From Rhodocyclaceae bacterium (GTDB taxonomy: Bacteria; Pseudomonadota; Gammaproteobacteria; Burkholderiales; Rhodocyclaceae), in assembly GCA_013388985.1 (NCBI GenBank), contig JACAEF010000032.1, positions 1 through 57,497 on the forward strand: a stretch of DNA of 57,497 bases, in the 5' to 3' direction. The translations under genes and the position numbers were made by a program. Below are positions 15,443 through 24,409 of this stretch, piece after piece; position 1 is the first letter of the stretch; every line of letters begins with the position of its first letter. The notes under the pieces were generated by a model. The model was not told the origin of the DNA. It made no database searches and worked only from the letters and a program-made list of their open reading frames with translations.

Positions 15443-16237
15443 TCAGACACTCGCCGGGAAAGCGCGTTTGATTTTCGCAAGGATAACCGAGACATTGTCC
15501 CGTCCGCCATGCTGATTCGCGATTTGTACCAGTTGCGCGGTGCAAAGTTGCAAATTTGCTGAAAATTCGTTCAGCGTCGCCGCGATTTCCCCATCGTCGA
15601 CCATGTCGTGCAGGCCATCGGAGCAAAGCAGATACACGTCGCCGGGCTGGACGGCATGCTCGGCCAGCTCGACCGCTACTTGCGCTTCCACGCCGAGCGC
15701 GCGCGTCACGAGATTGCGGTAAGGCGCGTGCCGGGCCTGTTCAGGCGAAATCATGCCCTTGTCAAGCTGTTCCTGCAAGAGGGAGTGGTCACGCGTCAGA
15801 CAGACGAGCTCGCCGGCGCGCAGCCGGTAAAGACGGGAATCGCCGACGTGAGCGACGACGAGCCGGTCGTCGAAGAACTGCACGGCGACCAGGGTCGCAC
15901 CCATGCCGGCGTAGCGCCGGTTCTGCCGGGCCGCGAGATGGATCGCCGCATTCGTCCGCCGGATGACGTCGATGAGCGCTTCATGGGCGCGTGGCACGCC
16001 TTGCGGGGTCAGCCGATGGGGCGGGATCGTGTCATAGGCATGCGCCAGCTCGCTGCCGATGGCGGTGATCGCCATGTTGCTGGCCACTTCGCCGGCATTG
16101 TGCCCGCCCATGCCATCGGCGACCACGGCCAAGCCCAGGCGTGCATCGGCGAAGACGGCGTCTTCGTTGTCGTGCCGCTGCCGGCCGGGATCGCTCAAGG
16201 CGGCCATTTCGATGGCATGAGAGAAATTCGGCTGCAT
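15443..16237 (-). CDS. PP2C-family Ser/Thr protein phosphatase
   Basis: A 264-residue bacterial PP2C (Stp/PppA type). The metal-binding motifs are DPGRQRHDNEDA, VVADGMGGHNAGE, VVAHVGDSRLY, TRDHSL, LLCSDGLHDMV and GGRDNVSVIL, all intact. The ATG at 16237 (MQPNFSHAIEM) is the first start close to the family N-terminus. It is the first gene of the operon PP2C-FHA-GspE-HD-GYP and probably removes the phosphate recognised by the FHA protein encoded 65 bases downstream. Confidence 0.9.
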   Translation of the reverse strand: MQPNFSHAIEMAALSDPGRQRHDNEDAVFADARLGLAVVADGMGGHNAGEVASNMAITAIGSELAHAYDTIPPHRLTPQGVPRAHEALIDVIRRTNAAIHLAARQNRRYAGMGATLVAVQFFDDRLVVAHVGDSRLYRLRAGELVCLTRDHSLLQEQLDKGMISPEQARHAPYRNLVTRALGVEAQVAVELAEHAVQPGDVYLLCSDGLHDMVDDGEIAATLNEFSANLQLCTAQLVQIANQHGGRDNVSVILAKIKRAFPASV

Positions 16238-16266
16238 TCGTATGACCAAACAATAGGATGGCCCAC

Positions 16267-16296
16267 ATTCTTGCAGCCATTTCTCGATTCCGTCAA
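16267..16296 (-). promoter_or_regulatory. Candidate sigma-70 promoter for the PP2C operon
   Basis: On the minus strand TTGACG (16291-16296) and AAGAAT (16267-16272) are separated by 18 bases, 30 bases upstream of the PP2C start. The -35 is good, but the -10 is only moderate. Confidence 0.35.
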
Positions 16297-16323
16297 TGGC
16301 TTTTTTTTGCGCCGGGCGCGCCG

Positions 16324-17277
16324 TCAATAGGGCAATGGCATGCCGATGCCCCGCGCCTGGGCGAGGGTCATGAGCCGCCTGGCCAGCGCGAGATCCTGGA
16401 TCGCCATGCCTTGCGATTCGAACAGGGTGATCGCCTGCGCATCGACCCGTCCGGGGCGGATGCCGGTGACGATCTCGCCCAGCTCGACGAGCTGCCCCGC
16501 ATGCAGCCGTCCCTTTTCCAGCGCCGGCAGAAGGTCGCCGGCCTCGCGCAAGGCCGTTTCCCGGCTGTCGACACAGATCAGGCTGGCGCGGCCGACGACC
16601 TTCTCGTCGAGTTCGCGGCGGATCAGCGCGTTCGAGCCGGCGGCGTTGATATGCGTGCCGGGCGCGAGCCAGTCGCCCTGCACGACCGGCGTGGCCGAGG
16701 TGGTGATGGTGACGACGATGTCGCTGCCCTGTACCGCCGCTTCGGCGCTCGCCACGGGCACGACCTCGACGCCGAAGCGGCTTGAAAAGTCGGCGCTGGC
16801 GAGACGGCACCTCTCGGCATGGCGGGAGAAGAGTTTCACCTGCCGGATCAGCCTGACCTTGCACAGCGCTTCGAGCTGGCCTTGCGCCTGCCAGCCGGCG
16901 CCGATCATGCCGACCACCGAGGCATCCGGCCGCGAGAGGACTTTCGCCGCGATGCCGCCGGCCGCGCCGGTGCGCATCATGCCGAGGAAGTCGGCCTCGA
17001 TCACCGCCAGCGGCCGGCCGTCGGCGGCGTCGAACAGATGGACGAGAAAGCGCGCGCCCGCCTTGCTCGCGGTATAGGCCTTGTAGCCGATCACGTTTTC
17101 GTCGAGCAGCGCGCCTTGCAGAATGTGCAGCGAGGCGGTCGGCACGCGCGTGCGTTGGCGCGGGATGTCGATGGCGCGGCCGAGCGCGTGCGCCCGGTGG
17201 GCGGCCTCGACCGCCTCCAGCGCCAGCTCCATCGTCAGCAGCCGGCGGACATCGGCTTCGGTGAGATAGATCGTCAT
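16324..17277 (-). CDS. Ornithine cyclodeaminase/mu-crystallin family protein
   Basis: A 317-residue NAD(P)-dependent enzyme of the ornithine cyclodeaminase/mu-crystallin family. It has a substrate-side segment with GYKAYTAS, FLGMMRTGAAGGIAAK and the Rossmann motif VGMIGAGWQAQGQLEAL, then CVDSRETALREAGDLL. Members include ornithine cyclodeaminases, ketimine reductases and alanine dehydrogenases, and the substrate cannot be told here. Residues 157-164 (CRLASADF) are encoded by a dispersed repeat copy placed just after the Rossmann motif, at a variable helix/loop. Another copy separates its start from sucD. Confidence 0.88.
   Translation of the reverse strand: MTIYLTEADVRRLLTMELALEAVEAAHRAHALGRAIDIPRQRTRVPTASLHILQGALLDENVIGYKAYTASKAGARFLVHLFDAADGRPLAVIEADFLGMMRTGAAGGIAAKVLSRPDASVVGMIGAGWQAQGQLEALCKVRLIRQVKLFSRHAERCRLASADFSSRFGVEVVPVASAEAAVQGSDIVVTITTSATPVVQGDWLAPGTHINAAGSNALIRRELDEKVVGRASLICVDSRETALREAGDLLPALEKGRLHAGQLVELGEIVTGIRPGRVDAQAITLFESQGMAIQDLALARRLMTLAQARGIGMPLPY
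16785..16810 (-). repeat. Dispersed 26-bp repeat, copy 4 (inside the cyclodeaminase gene)
   Basis: The plus strand reads AAAAGTCGGCGCTGGC then GAGACGGCAC, two substitutions from consensus. In the gene it is read as RCRLASADF, the same frame and orientation as copy 1. Confidence 0.9.
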
Positions 17278-17278
17278 C

Positions 17279-17305
17279 GTGCCGCCCGGCCAGCGCCGAC
17301 TTTTA
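17279..17305 (+). repeat. Dispersed 26-bp repeat, copy 5 (between sucD and the cyclodeaminase gene)
   Basis: GTGCCGCCCGGCCAGCGCCG followed by ACTTTTA. The final TTA is the sucD stop codon, and the copy ends one base before the start of the downstream gene. It therefore forms the whole intergenic space. Confidence 0.88.
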
Positions 17306-18196
17306 CAGCAGGGATTTGAGCAGTTTGCCCATCACCGACGGATCGCGCGTGATCTTGAAGCCGCACTCTTCCATGATCGCGAGCTTGGCCTCGGCCGTGT
17401 CGGCGCCGCCCGAGATGAGCGCCCCGGCATGGCCCATGCGCTTACCCGGCGGCGCGGTGACGCCGGCGATGAAGCCGACGATCGGCTTCTTCATGTGCTC
17501 CTTGCACCAGCGCGCCGCATCGGCTTCGTCCGGGCCGCCGATCTCGCCGATCATGATCACCGCGTCGGTCTCGGGATCGTCGTTGAACATCTTCATCACG
17601 TCGATGTGCTTGAGACCGTTGATCGGGTCGCCGCCGATGCCGACCGCCGAGGACTGGCCCAGCCCCAGCTCGGTGAGCTGCGCGACCGCCTCATAGGTGA
17701 GCGTGCCGGAGCGCGAGACGACGCCGACGCGCCCCTTTTTGTGGATGTGGCCGGGCATGATGCCGATCTTGATCTCGTCCGGCGTGATCAGCCCCGGGCA
17801 GTTGGGGCCGAGGAGCAGCGTCTCCTTGCCGCCCTGCGCGACTTTGCGCTTCATCTTGTTGCGGACGATCAGCATGTCGCGCACCGGGATGCCCTCGGTG
17901 ATGCAGATCACCAGATCGAGATCGGCCTCGCAGGCCTCCCAGATCGCGTCGGCCGCGCCGGCGGGCGGCACGTAGATCACGGACACGGTCGCGCCGGTAG
18001 CCTCTTTCGCTTCCTTGACCGAAGCATAGATCGGCACGTCGAAGATTTTCTCGCCGGCCTTCTTCGGATTCACGCCGGCGACGAAGCAATTTCTGCCATT
18101 GGCGTATTCGATGCACTTTTCGGTATGGAACTGGCCGGTCTTGCCGGTGATGCCCTGGGTGATGACCTTGGTGTTTTTGTCGATGAGGATGGACAT
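17303..18196 (-). CDS. sucD: Succinyl-CoA synthetase alpha subunit
   Basis: A 297-residue alpha subunit of the TCA-cycle enzyme converting succinyl-CoA to succinate with substrate-level phosphorylation. The CoA-binding region [18 protein letters not shown] lies at the start. The phosphohistidine loop [10 protein letters not shown] lies near the C-terminus, with the SGTLTYEAV and GIGGDP segments between. ATG 18196 ([12 protein letters not shown]) is the family start; the longer frame upstream runs into intergenic repeat DNA. It is downstream of sucC in the usual order, but separated by a 93-base hairpin-bearing spacer. Confidence 0.97.
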   Translation of the reverse strand: MSILIDKNTKVITQGITGKTGQFHTEKCIEYANGRNCFVAGVNPKKAGEKIFDVPIYASVKEAKEATGATVSVIYVPPAGAADAIWEACEADLDLVICITEGIPVRDMLIVRNKMKRKVAQGGKETLLLGPNCPGLITPDEIKIGIMPGHIHKKGRVGVVSRSGTLTYEAVAQLTELGLGQSSAVGIGGDPINGLKHIDVMKMFNDDPETDAVIMIGEIGGPDEADAARWCKEHMKKPIVGFIAGVTAPPGKRMGHAGALISGGADTAEAKLAIMEECGFKITRDPSVMGKLLKSLL

Positions 18197-18204
18197 GCTA
18201 TGAC

Positions 18205-18275
18205 TCCTGAAGGGCCGCCCCGAAGGAGGCATCGCCCCCCTGTGGGGGGCAGCAAACGAAGTGAGCGTGGGGGGC
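18205..18275. repeat. Intergenic hairpin element between sucC and sucD
   Basis: GCCCCCC-TGT-GGGGGGC (18234-18250) forms a strong stem. It is followed by CAAACGAAGTGAGCGTGGGG and preceded by a CCGAAGGAGG segment. I recognise this as resembling a GC-rich intergenic repeat common in betaproteobacterial genomes; that is from memory, without a search. In the sucC-to-sucD direction there is no U tract, so it is not a classical terminator and may instead stabilise or attenuate the message. Confidence 0.55.
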
Positions 18276-18289
18276 CATTAGTTCTTCCC

Positions 18290-19450
18290 TTACTTGACCG
18301 CGGCGACGATCTTGGTCGCGGCATCCGCCATCGTGTCGGCGGCGATGATCGGCAGACCGGACTCGGCGAGGATCCGTTTGCCGATTTCCTCGTTGGTGCC
18401 CTTCATGCGCACCACCAGCGGCACGGTCAGATGCACTTCCTTCGCCGCCGTGACGATGCCGGTGGCGATCGTGTCGCAACGCATGATGCCGCCGAAGATA
18501 TTGACGAGGATGCCCTTGACCTTCGGGTTCTTGAGCATGATCTTGAACGCTGCGGTGACCTTCTCGACGCTGGCGCCGCCGCCGACGTCGAGGAAGTTGG
18601 CAGGCTCCGCCCCGAAGAGCTTGATGGTGTCCATCGTCGCCATCGCCAGCCCCGCGCCATTGACGAGGCAGCCGATGTTGCCGTCGAGGCTGATGTAGGC
18701 GAGGTCGTATTTCGAGGCTTCGATCTCGTCCGGGTCCTCTTCGTCGAGGTCGCGGTAGGCGACGATCTCGGGATGCCGGTAGAGCGCGTTGTCGTCGAAG
18801 TTGAACTTCGCGTCGAGCGCCTTGATGCTGCCGTCGCCCTCCAGGATCAGCGGGTTGATCTCGGCCAGGGAGGCGTCGGTCTCCATGTAGCAGGTATAGA
18901 GATTCTTGAAGGTGGCGACGGCCTGGGAGAGCGAGCTTTCGGGCACGCCGATGCCGCGCGCGAGCGCCTGAGCCTGGGCGTCGGAGATGCCATCGAGCGG
19001 ATCGATGAATATCTTGATGATCTTCTCGGGTGTTCTGGCCGCCACTTCCTCGATGTCCATGCCGCCCTCGGAGGATGCCATCATCGCGACCTTCTGCGTC
19101 GCCCGGTCGGTCAAGACTGCGACGTAGTATTCCTTCCGGATGTCCGAGCCTTCCTCGACCAAGAGGCGCTTGACGATGCGGCCCTCGGGCCCGGTCTGGT
19201 GGGTGACAAGAAGCATGCCGAGGATGCTGGATGCATGGCTGCGGACTTCGTCGAGCGATTTGGCGAGCTTCACGCCGCCACCCTTGCCGCGGCCGCCGGC
19301 GTGGATCTGGGCCTTCACCACCCAGAGCTTGCCGCCTAGCTGCTCGGCGGCCTTGACGGCCTCATCGACGGAAAAACAGGGGATGCCGCGCGGGGTCGCC
19401 ACGCCGAACTTCCTCAGGATTTCCTTGCCCTGATACTCGTGGATCTTCAT
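18290..19450 (-). CDS. sucC: ADP-forming succinyl-CoA synthetase beta subunit
   Basis: A 386-residue ATP-grasp subunit. The start [17 protein letters not shown] is the family hallmark. The ATP-grasp core [19 protein letters not shown] and the C-terminal [15 protein letters not shown] and [10 protein letters not shown] loops are intact. It works with SucD in the TCA cycle. Length is normal (E. coli 388). Its upstream region (19451-19577) shows a TATTAT on the minus strand but no clear -35 box. Confidence 0.97.
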   Translation of the reverse strand: MKIHEYQGKEILRKFGVATPRGIPCFSVDEAVKAAEQLGGKLWVVKAQIHAGGRGKGGGVKLAKSLDEVRSHASSILGMLLVTHQTGPEGRIVKRLLVEEGSDIRKEYYVAVLTDRATQKVAMMASSEGGMDIEEVAARTPEKIIKIFIDPLDGISDAQAQALARGIGVPESSLSQAVATFKNLYTCYMETDASLAEINPLILEGDGSIKALDAKFNFDDNALYRHPEIVAYRDLDEEDPDEIEASKYDLAYISLDGNIGCLVNGAGLAMATMDTIKLFGAEPANFLDVGGGASVEKVTAAFKIMLKNPKVKGILVNIFGGIMRCDTIATGIVTAAKEVHLTVPLVVRMKGTNEEIGKRILAESGLPIIAADTMADAATKIVAAVK

Positions 19451-19577
19451 GAAAAATCATCCTTGGAGATTGACTGAACTTCGCACATGCTGCAGAGCGC
19501 AAATAATAGCATTTATGCGCGTTTCGATTTTTCTTATTGATGAAAGCGGGTAATGCCTCGTTTGCAAGCGGAGGATT

Positions 19578-19630
19578 CTAGGGCCTGTTCTCATTCATGC
19601 GACGGCCGAATGATGGAGAACAGGCCCTAG
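19578..19630. repeat. Perfect 15-bp inverted repeat (hairpin element)
   Basis: CTAGGGCCTGTTCTC (19578-19592) and GAGAACAGGCCCTAG (19616-19630) are exact inverted copies around a 23-base centre. The centre itself contains TCATTC/GAATGA, so almost the whole 53 bases can fold. It stands alone between divergent sucC and paaK. It could be a small palindromic repeat, a transposon-end remnant or a bidirectional regulatory hairpin. No T tract follows on either strand. Confidence 0.7.
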
Positions 19631-19698
19631 CGCCCGGCTCCCATGATAAAGTTTCCGGCCCGGCCCACCAGGGCCGGCGAGCACTCAGGGAGAAGAAG

Positions 19699-21000
19699 AT
19701 GAAACCGGATCGGGCGTTCGACGCCATCGAAACCGCGAGCCGCGACGAGATCGTCGCCTTGCAGACCGAGCGTCTGCGCTGGAGCCTCAGGCATGCCTAC
19801 GACAACATCGCCCACATCCGCGCGAAGTTCGATGCGGCGGGCGTGCATCCCGACGATTTCCGCGAGCTCGCCGATCTGGCGAAATTTCCCTTCACCACCA
19901 AGCAGGACCTGCGCGACACCTATCCGTTCGGCATGTTCGCGGTGCCGGAAAGCAAGGTCGTGCGCATCCATGCCTCGTCGGGCACCACCGGCAAGCCGAC
20001 CGTCGTCGGCTACACGCAGAAGGACATCGACACCTGGGCGCACCTGATGGCGCGCTCGATCTACGCCGCGGGCGGGCGGCCCGGCGACAAGGTGCATGTC
20101 TCCTACGGCTACGGCCTGTTCACCGGCGGCCTGGGCGCGCACTATGGCGCCGAGCGGCTGGGCTGCACGGTCATCCCGTTTGGCGGCGGCCAGACCGAAC
20201 GCCAGGTGCAGCTGATCCAGGATTTCAAACCGAAGATCATCATGGTGACGCCCTCCTACATGCTGGCGCTCGCCGACGAATTCGACCGCCAGGGCCTGAA
20301 TCCTGCCGACTGCGCGCTGAAGATCGGCATCCACGGCGCCGAGCCGTGGACGCAGCAGATGCGCGAGGAGATCGAACGCCGCTTCGCGATCGACGCGATC
20401 GACATCTACGGGCTTTCGGAAGTCATGGGCCCCGGTGTCGCCCAGGAGTGCATCGAGGCGAAAGACGGCCCGGTGATCTGGGAAGACCATTTCTACCCCG
20501 AGATCATCGACCCGAACACCGGTGAGGTCCTGCCCGACGGCGAACTCGGCGAGCTGGTGTTCACCTCGCTGACCAAGGAGGCGCTGCCGATCATCCGCTA
20601 CCGCACGCGCGACCTGACGCGCCTCTTGCCACCGACGGCGCGTAGCTTCCGGCGCATCGCCAAGATCACCGGCCGTTCGGACGACATGCTGATCATCCGT
20701 GGCGTGAATGTCTTCCCCAGCCAGATCGAGGAGCTGATCCTGAAGCAGCCGAAGCTCTCGCCGCATTACCAGCTCGAAGTGAGCCGCGAAGGCCACCTCG
20801 ACGCGATGACCGTGAATGTCGAGATCAAGCCGGAGTTCGCCACGCTGACCGCGCCCGAGAAGGAATTCATCGCCCACGACCTGCAGCATCACATCAAGTC
20901 CTACGTCGGCATCTCGACCAAGGTCGAGATCAAGGCCGTCGGCGCGATCGAACGCTCGATCGGCAAGGCCAAACGCGTCATCGATACCAGACCCAAGTAA
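19699..21000 (+). CDS. paaK: Phenylacetate-CoA ligase family protein
   Basis: A 433-residue adenylate-forming ligase of the PaaK type. It has the ATP-binding SSGTTGKPT (near residue 93), YGYGLFTGGLGAHYGAERLG, IYGLSEVMGPGV and the C-terminal YRTRDLTRL and GRSDDMLIIRGVNVFPSQIE blocks. It activates phenylacetate or a related aromatic acid to its CoA thioester. ATG 19699 follows GGGAGAAGAAG; the frame upstream extends into the inverted repeat. The next gene, a paralogue, starts on the base after the stop. The other paa catabolic genes are not in the window. Confidence 0.9.
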   Translation: MKPDRAFDAIETASRDEIVALQTERLRWSLRHAYDNIAHIRAKFDAAGVHPDDFRELADLAKFPFTTKQDLRDTYPFGMFAVPESKVVRIHASSGTTGKPTVVGYTQKDIDTWAHLMARSIYAAGGRPGDKVHVSYGYGLFTGGLGAHYGAERLGCTVIPFGGGQTERQVQLIQDFKPKIIMVTPSYMLALADEFDRQGLNPADCALKIGIHGAEPWTQQMREEIERRFAIDAIDIYGLSEVMGPGVAQECIEAKDGPVIWEDHFYPEIIDPNTGEVLPDGELGELVFTSLTKEALPIIRYRTRDLTRLLPPTARSFRRIAKITGRSDDMLIIRGVNVFPSQIEELILKQPKLSPHYQLEVSREGHLDAMTVNVEIKPEFATLTAPEKEFIAHDLQHHIKSYVGISTKVEIKAVGAIERSIGKAKRVIDTRPK

Positions 21001-22281
21001 ATGTCAGACATCACCCGCGCCAGCCGCGACGAGATCGCCGCGCTGCAGCTCGCCCGCCTGCAAGCCACCGTCCGGCGCGTCTATGAGCGTGTGCCGCACT
21101 ACCGCGCCAAGTTCGATGCGGCCGGCGTGCATCCGGACGACCTGAAAACGCTCGACGATCTGGCGAAGTTCCCCTTCACCACGAAGGAGGACCTGCGCCA
21201 GAACTATCCTTACGGCATGTTCGCCGAGCCGCTGGAAAACATCGTGCGCCTGCATGCCTCCTCCGGCACCACCGGCAAGCCGACGGTCGTCGCCTACACG
21301 CAGAACGACATCGACACCTGGGCCGGCATCATGGCGCGCTCGATCGCCGCCGCAGGCGGCACGAAGCGCGACATCATCCACATCACCCACGGCTATGGTC
21401 TCTTCACCGGGGGGCTCGGGGTGCATTACGGCGCGGAAAGGCTCGGCTGCACCGTGGTGCCGATCTCCGGCGGCCAGACCGAGCGGCAGGTGCAGCTCAT
21501 CCGCGATTTCGGCGCGACGATGATCGTCGGCACGCCCTCCTATGTGCTCAACATCGTCGACGAGTTCGAACGCCAGGGCCTCGATCCCCGCGCCTCGACC
21601 CTGCAGCGCGGCATCTTCGGCGCCGAGCCCTGGGGCGAGGAGATGCGCCGGGAGCTGGAAGAGCGCCTCGGCATCGTCGCCATGGACCTCTACGGGCTCT
21701 CTGAACTGATCGGCCCGGGCGTCGCGGTCGAGTGCATCGAAAGCCGCGACGGGCCGACGATCTGGGAAGACCACTTCTATCCGGAAATCATCGATCCAGC
21801 GACTGGGGAAGTGCTGCCGGACGGCGCACCCGGCGAGCTGGTGTTTTCGTCGCTCTCCAAGGAGGCGCTGCCGGTGGTGCGTTACCGCACGCGGGATCTC
21901 ACCCGGCTGTTGCCGCCGACGGCGCGGAGCTTCCGGCGCATCGGCAAGATCACCGGGCGCTCGGACGACATGCTGATCATCCGCGGCGTGAATCTCTTTC
22001 CTTCGCAGATCGAGGAGCTGATCCTCAAGCAGGCTGCGCTCTCGCCCCACTATCAGCTCGTGGTGTCGCGCCAGGGACATCTCGACGAGCTCACCGTGCG
22101 CGTCGAGATGAAAGCGGAGCTCGCCGGCGACGGGCGCTTGCGCGAGACCGCGGCAAACGAACTGCGTCATCGCATCAAGGCGCTGATCGGCATCAACACC
22201 AAAGTCGAGGTCATGGCGGTGGGCGACGTCGCCCGCTCCGAAGGCAAGGCGAAACGCGTCATCGATTTGCGCAAGTCATGA
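21001..22281 (+). CDS. paaK: Phenylacetate-CoA ligase family protein (second copy)
   Basis: A 426-residue paralogue of the preceding ligase with the same block order: SSGTTGKPTVVAYT, HGYGLFTGGLGVHYGAERLG, YGLSELIGPGVAVECIE and GRSDDMLIIRGVNLFPSQIE. The two proteins are closely alike along their length, which indicates tandem duplication. Differences are concentrated in the middle and the C-terminal lid. Substrate ranges probably differ (for example phenylacetate versus hydroxylated or other aryl acids), but the sequence alone does not say. It starts immediately after the first copy's stop. Confidence 0.88.
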   Translation: MSDITRASRDEIAALQLARLQATVRRVYERVPHYRAKFDAAGVHPDDLKTLDDLAKFPFTTKEDLRQNYPYGMFAEPLENIVRLHASSGTTGKPTVVAYTQNDIDTWAGIMARSIAAAGGTKRDIIHITHGYGLFTGGLGVHYGAERLGCTVVPISGGQTERQVQLIRDFGATMIVGTPSYVLNIVDEFERQGLDPRASTLQRGIFGAEPWGEEMRRELEERLGIVAMDLYGLSELIGPGVAVECIESRDGPTIWEDHFYPEIIDPATGEVLPDGAPGELVFSSLSKEALPVVRYRTRDLTRLLPPTARSFRRIGKITGRSDDMLIIRGVNLFPSQIEELILKQAALSPHYQLVVSRQGHLDELTVRVEMKAELAGDGRLRETAANELRHRIKALIGINTKVEVMAVGDVARSEGKAKRVIDLRKS

Positions 22282-22502
22282 AACCGCATCACTGGCCGTG
22301 GACCACCCTCTTCTTCCTGGCGCTCGGCGTCCTGTGCGCGGTGGCCGGCATCGCCGTCTTCGCCGGCCTGCTCAAGGATGTCCATCCGCTGCTCGCCGAC
22401 GAGATGGCCGGCTGGGGACTGATCGTCTCGGCGATCGCCTGCGTGCTCACCGGCGCCTTCCCGCTCGTGCTGCGCCGGCTGGCCGAACGAGAGGGCGCAT
22501 AG
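22278..22502 (+). CDS. Small two-helix membrane protein, unknown
   Basis: A 74-residue protein beginning MKPHHWPWTTLFFLALGV, with two hydrophobic helices (about 9-32 and 44-64) and a basic end RRLAEREGA. Its ATG overlaps the stop of the second paaK-type gene (ATGA, 22278-22281), which argues strongly that it is a translated third gene of that operon. I do not recognise the family. Position suggests a role linked to aromatic acid uptake or ligase localisation, but this is only a guess. Confidence 0.7.
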   Translation: MKPHHWPWTTLFFLALGVLCAVAGIAVFAGLLKDVHPLLADEMAGWGLIVSAIACVLTGAFPLVLRRLAEREGA

Positions 22503-22615
22503 GCGGCGCACCAAAACCGCCGTTTGACGGCGCAATGCCCCCGTAATCCTGCTTTCGCCGGCTCGCTGCGCCGGCACAATCGCGTCATCCGCCTCATTGC
22601 GAGCGACATGCGATC

Positions 22616-23653
22616 TTGAGCCGACCCGTGCCCTCCCTGCGAACGAAGATTCTCACCGGCGTTTTCCTCGCCTGGCCGTGGTGGGCCCACGCCCAACCGC
22701 CCGCCACGCCCTCCGCGCCGGCGGGCGCCGTGCGCACCATTTCCGATGAGGCTTTCCAGCGCTGGATCAAGGAAGACACGCAGGTCGTCCAGGGCATCCT
22801 CTTGAGCTTGAAGCACATCGATCAGCTCGTCGCGGACATCGAACGCATGGTCCGGCAATTGCCCGATTTCGGCGTGGCGGCGAAGCCGGCGCCTCCGCCG
22901 CCGCCAGTCGTGGTCGAGAAGACCGTGATCCAGGAAGTGGAAGTGCCCGGCCCCTTGGGCGGCTGGATGCCGACGCTTTCCGGCGCCGCCCTGCTCGCAC
23001 TGCTGGCCTTCTGGATGGGCAGGAAGCTGGGCGCGAGAAGGCAGCCGACGCCCTTGCCCGCCGCCGCGCCGGCCCCGCCAGCAGCCCCGCCTGCCGCGCC
23101 AGCGCCACCCGCTGCGGCGAAAGAAATCACACCGGCGCCACCCCCTGCTCCGCCCCCGATGCAGCCGGCTCCGACGCCGATCGAACCCGCGCCTTCTTCG
23201 ATCGAGGCGCCGCTTGGCGCGGAAAGCGATCAGTCCATCGAGCTCGCCGAGATCATGCTTTCGATGGGGCTGGGCCACGGCGCGGTGCAGACACTGACCG
23301 AGCAGATCCGCAACCAGCCGAAGCAGGCGCTGCGTCACTGGCTCAAGCTGCTCGAGATCTATCGCCGGAACGGCCAGCAGGCGGAATTCGAACGCTCGGC
23401 CGAGGAGCTGCGCCTTCACTTCAACGTCCGTCCCGAGGATTGGCATCCGCAGCCGGGCGCACCGCAGACGATCGAGAACTTCCCGCACATCGCGAAACGG
23501 CTCACCGAGCTGTGGGGCACCGCCGACTGTCTCGTCTATATGGAAAACCTGCTCGCCGACAACCGCGGCGGCGCGCGCTCCGGCTTTCCGCAGCCGGTCG
23601 CCGAGGAGCTGCTGCTGCTCATCAGCCTGATGCGGGCAACCTATTCGGGCTAA
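22616..23653 (+). CDS. FimV-like membrane protein with TPR-type C-terminus
   Basis: A protein of about 345 residues. A signal peptide (1-26, ending WAHA) precedes a periplasmic segment with a coiled region (about 45-82) and PAPPPPP. A membrane helix (about 118-134) leads to a long Ala/Pro linker (143-195) and a cytosolic domain starting near [16 protein letters not shown], which resembles the FimV C-terminal repeat region. FimV/HubP-type proteins organise polar machinery and type IV pili. The start is uncertain: TTG 22616 keeps a full signal peptide, while GTG 22628 is an alternative. The stop overlaps the convergent NIF3 gene by four bases. Confidence 0.65.
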   Translation: MSRPVPSLRTKILTGVFLAWPWWAHAQPPATPSAPAGAVRTISDEAFQRWIKEDTQVVQGILLSLKHIDQLVADIERMVRQLPDFGVAAKPAPPPPPVVVEKTVIQEVEVPGPLGGWMPTLSGAALLALLAFWMGRKLGARRQPTPLPAAAPAPPAAPPAAPAPPAAAKEITPAPPPAPPPMQPAPTPIEPAPSSIEAPLGAESDQSIELAEIMLSMGLGHGAVQTLTEQIRNQPKQALRHWLKLLEIYRRNGQQAEFERSAEELRLHFNVRPEDWHPQPGAPQTIENFPHIAKRLTELWGTADCLVYMENLLADNRGGARSGFPQPVAEELLLLISLMRATYSG

Positions 23654-24396
23654 ACCGGGTTGTCGATCTCGACGAACTCGCAGTCGAGACCGAAGCGCTC
23701 GGCCAGATGCTCGCCCAGCGCCTTCACCCCGTAGCGTTCGGTTGCGTGATGGCCGGCGGCCAGATAGGCGACGCCGCTCTCGCGCGCCAGATGGGTGGTC
23801 TGCTCGGAAATCTCGCCCGACATGAACAGCTCGGCGCCGGCCGCGATGGCGGCCTCGAACCAGTCCTGCGCGCCGCCGCTGCACCAGGCGACGGTGCGCA
23901 CGGCCTGCCCCGGATCGCCGATCAGCAGCGGCGGACGTTCCAGCAACCGCGCCGCCTGCGCGGCGATGTCGCCGGCGAAAATCGGCGCTGGCAGCACGGC
24001 ACGGCAGCCCAAGTCATGTTCGCCGAAATGCCCGTCGATCGTCCAGCCGAAACGCGCTGCGAGCTGCGCGTTGTTGCCGACGACGGGATGCGCGTCGAGC
24101 GGCAGGTGATAGGCGATCAGATTGATGTCGTGAGCGAGCAGGCGCTGCAGGCGCTGCTTGCGAAAGCCGGTGACGCGGCCGTCCTCCCCCTTCCAGAACC
24201 AGCCGTGATGCACGAGCAGGCAATCGGCGCCCCGTTCGATCGCCGCCTCGATCAGCGCCCGGTTGGCGGTGACGCCGCAGACGATGCGGTGGATCTCGTC
24301 GCGTCCTTCCACTTGCAGGCCGTTTGGGCAATAATCGTGGAAACGCTCGGGCATGAGCATGCCATTCAGATAAGTCGTCAACTCCTCGCGCCGCAC
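23650..24396 (-). CDS. NIF3/YbgI family metal-binding hydrolase-like protein
   Basis: A protein of about 248 residues of the Nif3-like dinuclear metal family (YbgI, formerly GTP cyclohydrolase type 2 homologue). Conserved parts are [10 protein letters not shown], a metal ligand motif [21 protein letters not shown] and the C-terminal [20 protein letters not shown] 24396 has GGAAGGG directly upstream and fits the family N-terminus; ATG 24411 would overlap the divergent protease start. The segment RAVLPAPIF is encoded by a dispersed repeat copy, read in a different frame from copies 1 and 4. Confidence 0.85.
   Translation of the reverse strand: MRREELTTYLNGMLMPERFHDYCPNGLQVEGRDEIHRIVCGVTANRALIEAAIERGADCLLVHHGWFWKGEDGRVTGFRKQRLQRLLAHDINLIAYHLPLDAHPVVGNNAQLAARFGWTIDGHFGEHDLGCRAVLPAPIFAGDIAAQAARLLERPPLLIGDPGQAVRTVAWCSGGAQDWFEAAIAAGAELFMSGEISEQTTHLARESGVAYLAAGHHATERYGVKALGEHLAERFGLDCEFVEIDNPV
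23978..24002 (-). repeat. Dispersed 26-bp repeat, copy 6 (inside the NIF3 gene)
   Basis: The plus strand reads AAAATCGGCGCTGGC then AGCACGGCAC, 22 of 26 positions matching consensus. In the NIF3 gene it is read as RAVLPAPIF, almost the same peptide as in the prepilin leader (copy 12). Confidence 0.8.
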
Positions 24397-24409
24397 TTTC
24401 CCTTCCTCC

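Noticed and set aside
17279-19339. 686-codon plus-strand frame over sucD and sucC
   Set aside because: Antisense to two unmistakable TCA-cycle genes; no recognisable protein features.
22558-22576. GCCGGC…GCCGGC hairpin between the small membrane gene and the FimV-like gene
   Set aside because: Short GC arms with no T tract; such arms are expected by chance in this GC-rich DNA.
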